From Pseudomonas sp. 2FG (GTDB taxonomy: Bacteria > Pseudomonadota > Gammaproteobacteria > Pseudomonadales > Pseudomonadaceae), in the NCBI RefSeq assembly GCF_005502935.1, contig NZ_SCMP01000003.1, positions 62,001-126,000 of the forward strand: 64,000 bases of DNA, in the 5' to 3' direction. Both the position numbers and the translations under genes were made by a program. Below, piece by piece: positions 57,733 through 64,000 of the stretch (the first letter of the stretch is position 1; every line of letters begins with the position of its first letter). Under the pieces are notes generated by a model. It did no database searches. It was not told the origin of the DNA and was given only the letters and a program-made list of their open reading frames with translations.

Positions 57733-59472
57733 TCAGTCGACCTTGGCCATTTCGGGAACGGAACTTGAACCGGCAGTTTGCAGGCTCTGCGCCAGCTCGA
57801 CTAGCTGGACGAACTCGGCACGCAGCCCAAAGCGATCTTCGCCCTTGGCGCTGCGGGCCAGTTTGGCGCTGGCCGCCATATCGAAGGTGCCGGTGTATTG
57901 CCCGCCCTTGAGCTGTTGAGAAAAACCGGCAACGGCCGCGGCGAAGCGCAGATCCTCGCTGGCCTGGGCAATCGGAGTAGGGTTTTGCTCGGCCTTGATC
58001 GGTACTTCCAGCAAGCGGCTCTGGCTTTGCTGCGGCCCTTTGTAGCGGATGCGCAGCAACGCCAGCTCGCCCGTCTTGGCCGCGGTTTTCGCCGCGCGCT
58101 GATAGCGCAGCGGCTCCAGCCAGCCTTGACTGCCCGTCGGCACTATCTCGTACAGGGCGGTGACGCTATGCCCGGCACCAATCTCGCCGGCGTCGACCTT
58201 GTCGTTGCTGAAATCTTCACGCTTGAGCGCACGGTTCTCGTAACCGAGCAGGCGGTATTCACTGACGTGCGCGGGGTTGAACTCGACCTGGATTTTCACG
58301 TCCTTGGCCACCACCGCTAGGGTCGAACTCAGCTGTTCGACCAACACCTTGCGCGCCTCGCGCAGGTTGTCGATATAGGCATAGTTACCGTCGCCGGCAT
58401 CGGCCAGTTGCTCCATCAATCGTTCGTTGTAGTTATCGGTACCAAAGCCGAGGGTGGTCAGCGAAATACCGCTTTTACGTTTGTCGGCCGCCAGTTTCTT
58501 CAGCGTCTCGAAGTCGCTGACACCGACGTTGAAGTCGCCATCGGTGGCCAGCAGGATGCGGTTGATGCCCTGGTCGATGAAGCCCTGTTGCGCCTGCCGA
58601 TAGGCCAACTGGATACCCGACTCGCCCGCCGTGGACCCTTCGGCTCTGAGCTGCTCGATGGCCGCACGAATCTTGGCTTTCTGCACCCCCGAAGTCGGCT
58701 CCAGCACCACCCGCGACTCACCGGCGTAGACCACCAGCGAGACCTTGTCCTGAGCGCGCAATTGCTCGACCAACAACTTCAAGGTGCTCTGCACCATGGG
58801 CAGACCTTCACGCCGATCCATCGAGCCGGAGACATCCACCCAAAACACCAGATTGGCGGCGGGCAGTTGTTCGACCCGCAGATCCGACGCCTTGATCGCC
58901 ACCTTGAGCAGGCGACTGTTGGCATTCCACGGCGAGGTCGCCAGCTCGGTGCTCACGCCAAAGGGGGTATCGCCCTTGGGCAGCGGATAGGCATAGGGGA
59001 AGTAGTTGACCAGTTCCTCCAGGCGCACCGCCTCTTCGGGCGGCAGGCGGCCATCGTTGAGAAAGCGCCGCACATTGGCATAGCCGCCGGTATCCACGTC
59101 GATGCCGAAGGTCGACACGGGGGTCTCGGCCACCGCGTGAATCGGGTTATCCGCCAGCTTTTGATACTGCTCACGCGGCACATCACGGTAGCCCGGCGGT
59201 AGCGCCTCGCTCATCGGTGCCGGGGTAACCTGGCTCGGCATGGCCATGCCCGTGATGGCGTAGTTCGCCGACTCGGCCTTCTGCGCCAACGGCTGCGCGC
59301 GCGACTCTTGGCTTCGTGCATCTTCAGTAACGGCGGCGGCCAGCTTCTCCTGCGCCACCGGTGCGTTCGGTTGCTCGGATTGCGAGGCATTGCAAGCGGC
59401 TAGCGCCAGGAGCAAACCGCTGGCGAAACCACAGAGCAGCGGTTGGCGGGAAATAACGCGGTAACGGGACAT
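57733..59472 (-). CDS. VWA-domain lipoprotein (YfbK-like)
   Basis: A 579-residue lipoprotein (LLLALAAC, lipidated C27) with a low-complexity linker, an N-terminal von Willebrand-associated domain (about 95-180; TFGIDVDTGGYANVRRFLNDG), a VWA domain with the MIDAS motif in WVDVSGSMDR (D213, S215, S217), and a C-terminal DUF3520-type domain. It heads the operon with sbrI and sbrR, so its expression is probably part of the SbrI response. YfbK-like proteins have no proven function; envelope integrity or surface contact is a guess. Confidence 0.9.
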   Translation of the reverse strand: MSRYRVISRQPLLCGFASGLLLALAACNASQSEQPNAPVAQEKLAAAVTEDARSQESRAQPLAQKAESANYAITGMAMPSQVTPAPMSEALPPGYRDVPREQYQKLADNPIHAVAETPVSTFGIDVDTGGYANVRRFLNDGRLPPEEAVRLEELVNYFPYAYPLPKGDTPFGVSTELATSPWNANSRLLKVAIKASDLRVEQLPAANLVFWVDVSGSMDRREGLPMVQSTLKLLVEQLRAQDKVSLVVYAGESRVVLEPTSGVQKAKIRAAIEQLRAEGSTAGESGIQLAYRQAQQGFIDQGINRILLATDGDFNVGVSDFETLKKLAADKRKSGISLTTLGFGTDNYNERLMEQLADAGDGNYAYIDNLREARKVLVEQLSSTLAVVAKDVKIQVEFNPAHVSEYRLLGYENRALKREDFSNDKVDAGEIGAGHSVTALYEIVPTGSQGWLEPLRYQRAAKTAAKTGELALLRIRYKGPQQSQSRLLEVPIKAEQNPTPIAQASEDLRFAAAVAGFSQQLKGGQYTGTFDMAASAKLARSAKGEDRFGLRAEFVQLVELAQSLQTAGSSSVPEMAKVD

Positions 59473-59512
59473 GTTGGGCGCCTCCTGGGGACGAAAGATC
59501 CATTCGCCCTGG

Positions 59513-59542
59513 TAGACGCAGAGGTCACAGCCTCCGGGTTAA
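59513..59542 (-). promoter_or_regulatory. Possible ECF-type promoter upstream of the VWA-sbrI-sbrR genes
   Basis: On the minus strand TTAACCC (59542-59536) is followed 17 bp later by CGTCTA (59518-59513), similar to the AAC / CGTC pattern of ECF promoters. The spacing is slightly long. It would permit autoregulation by SbrI. Confidence 0.33.
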
Positions 59543-59557
59543 GCGTGCTGAATTTTT

Positions 59558-60997
59558 TCAGAAGGCGCTGGCCGCCTCATGGCACAGCTGGCTGGCCAGC
59601 ATCCCCAGCGTCATCAGCGCGCGCTCGGCTTCGCGATTCCATGGAATGCCGCAGTTCAACCGCACGCAGTGATTGAACTGCTCGGTGTTACTGAAAATCA
59701 GCCCCGGCGCGATGCTGATGCCCTGCTGCAAGGCGCGCACATGCAGATCCTTGGTATTCACCCGCCGCGGCAGACTGACCCAGAGGATGAAACCGCCCTT
59801 CGGCCGGGTGATTTGCGTGCCTTCGGGGAAGTACTGCTGGACTGCCAGTTGGAAGGCGCTGAGGTTCTTGCGGTACTCCTGGCGGATATAACGCAGATGC
59901 CGGTCGTAGCCGCCGTTCTCCAGGTAAGCCGCGACGCCCATCTGCGTCACACTGCAGGCCGAATGGGTGCTGAAGGTTTGTAGGCGCTGGATATCGTCCT
60001 GGTACTTACCGGCAATGATCCAGCCGACCCGCACACCAGGCGACAGAGTCTTGGAGAAACTCGAGCAATACAGCACCCGCCCCTCACGGTCATGGGACTT
60101 GAGCGCCTTGGTCGGCCCCTGCTCGAACATCAACTCGCCGTAGATATCGTCCTCGATGATCTGGATATCGAAATCTTTCGCCAGGCGCAGCAATTGCTTT
60201 TGCCGCTCCTCGGGAATGGTGCCGCCGAGTGGGTTGCTCAGCCGCGCGGTGAGCACCATGGCTTTGATCGGCCATTGATTAGCCGCCAGTTGCAAGGCTT
60301 CCAGGCTGATACCGGTGGCCGGATCGCTGGGGATCTCGATCACTTTCAGGCCCAGCAGATCGGCCAACTGCAGCAAACCGTAATAAGTCGGCGACTCGGT
60401 CGCAATCAGATCTCCCGGTTTAGTCAGGACCCGTAGCGACATCTGCAAGGCATCCACGCAACCATGGGTGATCACCACCTCTGCCGGGTCGACCACCACC
60501 CCGGCGTCGCGCATGCGGATCGCCACTTGGCGGCGCAGCGGCTCAAACCCTGGGCTGAACATGTAACTGAAGGCGCGCGGGCTCTGAAACCGGGTGACCT
60601 TGGCCAATTGTTGATGCAGCGCCCGCACGGGCAGGTAATCCACATGCGGCACCGCGGCCCCTAGGGGAAACACCCCTTCGCGCCGCGACTCGGTGAGCAC
60701 CTGATTGATAATGCTGCTGCGGGTGACCAGGCCAGGCCGCTCGACCCGAGCGATATCCGGGGTTGGCGCGGTCAGCGCCGGAGTCTGGTGGACATAGAAG
60801 CCGGACTGCGGCCGCGCACGGATCAACCCCTGATCCTCCAGATTGGCATAGGCCTGGAGCACAGTGGCATGGCTGACATTCAGCTGCGAACTCATCTTGC
60901 GCACCGACGGCACCCGCTCACCCGGCTGGTAGACGCCACGGCGAATATCCTCGGCCAGTTGCTGAGCGATGCGTTGATAGAGCAACAGATTGGTCAT
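59558..60997 (-). CDS. MocR-type regulator (GntR HTH fused to aminotransferase)
   Basis: A 479-residue fusion. The N-terminal winged helix (LYQRIAQQLAEDIRRGVYQP, GERVPSVRKMSSQLNVSHATVLQAYANLEDQG) is followed from about residue 110 by a fold-type I aminotransferase-like domain with the PLP lysine in YCSSFSKTLSPGVRVGW. MocR proteins sense PLP or amino compounds and usually control a neighbour. The ATG at 60997 follows GGGAAGG. The corresponding gene in P. aeruginosa also adjoins sbrI. The target is unknown. Confidence 0.9.
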   Translation of the reverse strand: MTNLLLYQRIAQQLAEDIRRGVYQPGERVPSVRKMSSQLNVSHATVLQAYANLEDQGLIRARPQSGFYVHQTPALTAPTPDIARVERPGLVTRSSIINQVLTESRREGVFPLGAAVPHVDYLPVRALHQQLAKVTRFQSPRAFSYMFSPGFEPLRRQVAIRMRDAGVVVDPAEVVITHGCVDALQMSLRVLTKPGDLIATESPTYYGLLQLADLLGLKVIEIPSDPATGISLEALQLAANQWPIKAMVLTARLSNPLGGTIPEERQKQLLRLAKDFDIQIIEDDIYGELMFEQGPTKALKSHDREGRVLYCSSFSKTLSPGVRVGWIIAGKYQDDIQRLQTFSTHSACSVTQMGVAAYLENGGYDRHLRYIRQEYRKNLSAFQLAVQQYFPEGTQITRPKGGFILWVSLPRRVNTKDLHVRALQQGISIAPGLIFSNTEQFNHCVRLNCGIPWNREAERALMTLGMLASQLCHEAASAF

Positions 60998-61160
60998 AGC
61001 AGCCTTCCCCGGGTCACTGAACCGAAACAGTAGCCGAGCAGATCGAAACTGCACCGGCACAGTTCCCAGTATTGTTGCCGATACAGTACCAGTTCGCTAG
61101 CGACTGTATCCATCCAATTAGCAGCAAGCCGGGATTGCAATCAGCGCTGATGCACATAAG

Positions 61161-61192
61161 AAAAAACCCCGGCGCTTTACAGCCACCGGGGT
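61161..61192 (-). terminator. Intrinsic terminator after the OmpA-like gene
   Basis: On the minus strand AACCCCGGTGGC pairs with AGCGCCGGGGTT (with a small mismatch) around TGTAA, followed by TTTTTC. It ends the lipoprotein operon. Confidence 0.85.
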
Positions 61193-61213
61193 TCGGCTCC
61201 AGCGCCTGGAGGT

Positions 61214-62026
61214 TTAGCGGGCCGAGCCGAGATGGCCCTGCTCATCGGAGAAGACGATCTCCACCCGACGATTTTGTGCTCGCCCACGGGCGGAAGCATT
61301 CTCCGTCACCGGGAAATCGGCCCCGTAACCACTCACCTGGATACGTTTGCCATCGATGCCCAAGTCGACCAACAGATCGGCCACGGTTTGCGCGCGCGCA
61401 CGCGACAGCTCGCGGTTCTCCTCTTTGCTGCCACGGCTATCGGTGTAGCCCTCAATACGCACCACGCGCCTTGGGTTGAGCTGGAGAAACTGCACCAGTT
61501 TGAGCACCGTGCGATTGGCTGAGGCTTTCAACTCGGCACGGTTGGCATCGAACAGCACATCGCCCAAGGTCATCACCAAACCACGCTCGGTCTCGGTAGT
61601 GGCCAAGCTGACGATCTGCTCCTCCAGCCACTTGCCCTGCTGTTGCACGCTGAGCAGTTTGGCTTCACGCAGGGCGAGTTGCAGTCGCTCACGCTCCAGC
61701 TCAAGCTTGGCCGTGCGCTCCTGGTTCAGGCTCAACGCACTGTGCTCAGTGGCGATCTCACTGTAACGCTGGCTCAGGTAGGCGTAATGGCTGACGTCAG
61801 CTTCACTGCCCCAGTAACTGGAGAGACGATCGGCACGCGCCAACGACTCACCGGCACGAATCACATCCTTAGGCGCGCTGCGCAGTACATCCGAGTCTTC
61901 TTTGACCTGCTGGAAGCTCGCCCGCGCGGTTTCCAGAGCGTGCTCGCTGTCTTGTTGGCTGGCGCAACCCGCCAGCAATGCGATGGCCAGCCACAGGCTG
62001 CCATTCAGGTAAAGTTTGCAGCTCAC
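61214..62026 (-). CDS. OmpA-family lipoprotein with DUF4398-like N-terminal domain
   Basis: A 270-residue lipoprotein (LWLAIALLAGC, lipidated C21). Residues about 25-140 are helical and coiled-coil-like (QVKEDSDVLRSAPKDVIRAGESL, then TAKLELERERLQLALREAKLL). The C-terminal OmpA domain binds peptidoglycan: GDVLFDANRAEL, RIEGYTDSRGSKEENRELSRAR and RNRRVEIVF-like ending. It probably links the outer membrane to the cell wall. The start overlaps the small lipoprotein gene by four bases. Confidence 0.9.
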   Translation of the reverse strand: MSCKLYLNGSLWLAIALLAGCASQQDSEHALETARASFQQVKEDSDVLRSAPKDVIRAGESLARADRLSSYWGSEADVSHYAYLSQRYSEIATEHSALSLNQERTAKLELERERLQLALREAKLLSVQQQGKWLEEQIVSLATTETERGLVMTLGDVLFDANRAELKASANRTVLKLVQFLQLNPRRVVRIEGYTDSRGSKEENRELSRARAQTVADLLVDLGIDGKRIQVSGYGADFPVTENASARGRAQNRRVEIVFSDEQGHLGSAR

Positions 62027-62379
62027 TGCAGATCCCCCAACTGCTTGCGCAGACGATTGATCCGGGCGCTCAACTCCACCAATTGTTTCTGGCTTTTCAG
62101 CGTCAGCACGCGAGCCTCGGCCAAGCGAGCATCCAGCTCGGCCTGTTCGGCGAGCATCCGCGCTCTCTTGTAATCCTCTTCGAGCATGTTCTTCTGCGCC
62201 AGCGCGAGCTTCTGCTCGGCCAGCAGCATTTCCGGAATCTGCTCATCCGCCCCGACGGCCTTGGCCTGCACTACAGCCTGCTCAGTCAGGCGCATCTGCT
62301 CGTTCGGCGCAGGGTCGTTAGCACAACCGGCCAAGGCCATAACGACCAGGCTGGTTGCCAGTATGCGTCTATGGATCAC
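62023..62379 (-). CDS. Small DUF4398-type lipoprotein
   Basis: A 118-residue lipoprotein (SLVVMALAGC, lipidated C19) that is mostly a charged helical hairpin or coiled coil (AEQKLALAQKNMLEEDYKRARMLAEQAELDARLAE). It overlaps the OmpA-like gene and resembles the N-terminal half of that protein, so the two may pair in the periplasm. Function unknown. Confidence 0.88.
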   Translation of the reverse strand: MIHRRILATSLVVMALAGCANDPAPNEQMRLTEQAVVQAKAVGADEQIPEMLLAEQKLALAQKNMLEEDYKRARMLAEQAELDARLAEARVLTLKSQKQLVELSARINRLRKQLGDLQ

Positions 62380-62389
62380 GAAAATTTTC

Positions 62390-63217
62390 CTACTGATTCG
62401 GGGCGGTTGCCGGCTGCAACTGCTGCTCTTTCCAACGCTCTAGATTGCGCTGCAGCAAGGTCTCCGGCACACCGGCGGCGGCCAATTCTGTCATCTTTTT
62501 CGCCAGTTGTCCGCGCAGCCAGGGTTCGTTGCAGGCCGAGTTGTGCGACAAGGTCAGAAACAACCCTGCACTGGAGATCGGCGGCTCAAGCGTCTCCAGA
62601 TCATTCTGCATACCGAGCGTGTCTGCCAGCGCCGCCCCGGGGTAACGCTCGTACAACACATATTCGGGACTCCCCAACAACAGTTTCTGGAACGCCTGGG
62701 TCAGGCTGGGCAGCTGTTCGAGGGTCAAATTGGCCTTGGCAAAGGCATCGAACGGCTGGCCGAAGCGATCATTCGCCAGGATCGCGCCTGTATGCCCACG
62801 CAGATCCTCCCAGCCGCTATAAGGAAAACCATGCCCCTTGCGTACCCACACCACACTCGGTGTAGAGAACAGAGCCGGATGGATGTAATCCATACTCTCC
62901 AACCGCGACAGAGTCAGAGAGGCCCCCGCAAGCAGATCGACACGTCCGCTGCGTACCTCTTCCTTGGCCTGCGACCACGGGCCGGTGTAGATAATTTCCA
63001 GCTTCAGCCCCAAGGCCGTGGCGATTTGCTGCAGCAGATCGGCATTGGCGCCGATCAGTCGCTGCGGGTTCTGCGGATCGCGCCAGAGATACGGTGGGTA
63101 CTCTGGATTACCGGTGGCCACCAGCCGCTCGCATTTGCCGAGCGCTAAAGCCCACCCCGGGAACAGGGCCAACCCCATGAGCAGCAGCAACAGTTTGAAG
63201 AAGGGATATTCACGCAT
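62390..63217 (-). CDS. Periplasmic solute-binding protein
   Basis: A 275-residue protein with a signal peptide (FKLLLLLMGLALFPGWALA, cut near residue 26) and a type 3 solute-binding domain: LVATGNPEYPPYLWRD, LLQQIATALGLKLEIIYTGPWSQAKEEVRSGRVDLLAGASLT. No permease is adjacent. It lies 10 bp upstream of the small lipoprotein, so the three envelope genes form one operon. It may serve as a sensor or an orphan binding protein. Confidence 0.87.
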   Translation of the reverse strand: MREYPFFKLLLLLMGLALFPGWALALGKCERLVATGNPEYPPYLWRDPQNPQRLIGANADLLQQIATALGLKLEIIYTGPWSQAKEEVRSGRVDLLAGASLTLSRLESMDYIHPALFSTPSVVWVRKGHGFPYSGWEDLRGHTGAILANDRFGQPFDAFAKANLTLEQLPSLTQAFQKLLLGSPEYVLYERYPGAALADTLGMQNDLETLEPPISSAGLFLTLSHNSACNEPWLRGQLAKKMTELAAAGVPETLLQRNLERWKEQQLQPATAPNQ

Positions 63218-63331
63218 GGAGTGCTTCTCGACAAAACGTTCGATTGGATGAGGGCCACAGTCGAACGCCGGGATTGATCTTCATGCTAGCTTAACGCCAG
63301 CCACAATAATTATTAGCGATAAGGACATGCC

Positions 63332-64000
63332 ATGAAAAAACTGTTTCTCGGTTTAGCGCTGGTTTTAGCTGCGGCTATTGGGCTGCTGTACTTCTCCCCT
63401 GCCACCCTGATGACCAGTGCGCAACTGGTCGAGCGTCAGTTGGCGGGGCTCTCGGCCGAACACCTGGAGGTGGGCGATCTTAGCATCCATTACTACGAGG
63501 GCGGCCCGGCGGACGGCGAAACCATCCTGATGGTTCACGGCTTTGGCGCCAACAAGGATAACTGGCTGCGCTTCGCTAAACACTTCACTCAGCGCTACCA
63601 CGTGATTGCCCTCGACTTGCCAGGTTTTGGCGAGAGCAGCAAGCCGGAGGCCAGTTATGACGTCGGCACTCAGGTGGAACGCCTGGCGGCCTTTGCCAAG
63701 GCCCTGGGCATCGAGAAACTGCACTTGATCGGCAATTCCATGGGCGGGCACATCAGCGCCCTGTATGCCGCGCGCCACCCGCAACAGGTGCTGTCTGTGG
63801 CCCTGCTGGACAACGCCGGGGTCACCGCACCGAGGAAGAGCGAGCTGTTCGAGATCCTGCAGCGTGGTGAGCCTAATCCACTGGTCGTGAGGAGCCCGGA
63901 AGACTTTTCCCGTATGCTGAGTTTTGTCTTCGTCGAACCGCCACCACTACCGGGCACACTCAAACGCTATCTGGCCGAACAGGCCATCGCCAACAGCGCG
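63332..64000 (+). CDS. Alpha/beta-hydrolase, lipase-like, 3' end cut by window edge
   Basis: 223 codons are visible of a membrane-anchored or secreted hydrolase. The N-terminus is hydrophobic (LFLGLALVLAAAIGLLYF), followed by VHGFGANKDNW (oxyanion hole), and the nucleophile elbow GNSMGG with S136. The fold resembles the epoxide-hydrolase/lipase group and a P. aeruginosa lipase-like protein by memory. The acid and histidine of the triad would lie beyond the window. The ATG at 63332 follows AAGGA. The substrate is unknown. Confidence 0.88.
   Translation, partial: MKKLFLGLALVLAAAIGLLYFSPATLMTSAQLVERQLAGLSAEHLEVGDLSIHYYEGGPADGETILMVHGFGANKDNWLRFAKHFTQRYHVIALDLPGFGESSKPEASYDVGTQVERLAAFAKALGIEKLHLIGNSMGGHISALYAARHPQQVLSVALLDNAGVTAPRKSELFEILQRGEPNPLVVRSPEDFSRMLSFVFVEPPPLPGTLKRYLAEQAIANSA

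Overview
The window is a GC-rich, densely packed gammaproteobacterial chromosome segment that reads as Pseudomonas. Gene order matches, from memory, several P. aeruginosa blocks: speE-alkA-mtn-aroC-prmB-folE, gcsR-gcvHP-glyA-sdaA-gcvT, the atu acyclic-terpene cluster, and the sbrIR sigma/anti-sigma pair. No rRNA, tRNA, CRISPR array or prophage was found. One complete insertion sequence is present. The species cannot be fixed from the window.

Layout. (1) 1-11358: polyamine synthesis (speE, cut by the window edge), alkylation repair (alkA, ogt), a minus-strand operon aroC-MFS-mtnB-mtnD-mtnC (chorismate synthase plus methionine salvage), a secreted hydrolase, prmB, a cysteine-hydrolase-fold protein, a small membrane protein, an Smr protein and folE. 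(2) 11390-12815: an IS4-family element inserted in the folE terminator with an 11-bp target duplication. (3) 12864-22517: SDR/LysR divergent pair, bacteriohemerythrin, glutaredoxin-like protein, a GST-aminotransferase operon divergent from a MarR gene with twin operators, LysE and BenE transporters, another SDR and a zinc-independent oxidoreductase. (4) 22592-24012: an orphan lipoprotein and pyrF. (5) 24218-33451: the enhancer-binding protein GcsR, three 18-bp palindromes, a sigma-54 promoter and the glycine-cleavage/serine operon, which together turn glycine into serine and then pyruvate. (6) 33507-41897: a cytoplasmic CBS-histidine kinase with a double-receiver protein, lipoprotein and CPBP protease genes, a periplasmic solute-binding protein, and a NarX-like kinase convergent with a LuxR-type response regulator. 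(7) 42264-43298: an RpoS-like sigma factor away from the usual rpoS neighbourhood. (8) 43377-55619: atuR and atuABCDEFGH for citronellol/geraniol breakdown through geranyl-CoA carboxylase; atuH is frameshifted, and REP-like inverted repeats sit in five gene junctions. (9) 55679-64000: a proline-rich lipoprotein, anti-sigma SbrR, ECF sigma SbrI, a VWA lipoprotein, a MocR regulator, OmpA-like and small lipoproteins, a solute-binding protein, and a lipase-like hydrolase cut by the right edge.

The most unusual items are the RpoS paralogue, which has Glu in place of the -12-contacting Gln of region 2.4 and lies beside a two-component system; the IS4 copy whose target duplication is the folE terminator hairpin itself; the REP elements that supply stop codons and even C-terminal residues to atu genes; the broken atuH; and several clear operator arrays (GcsR, AtuR, MarR).
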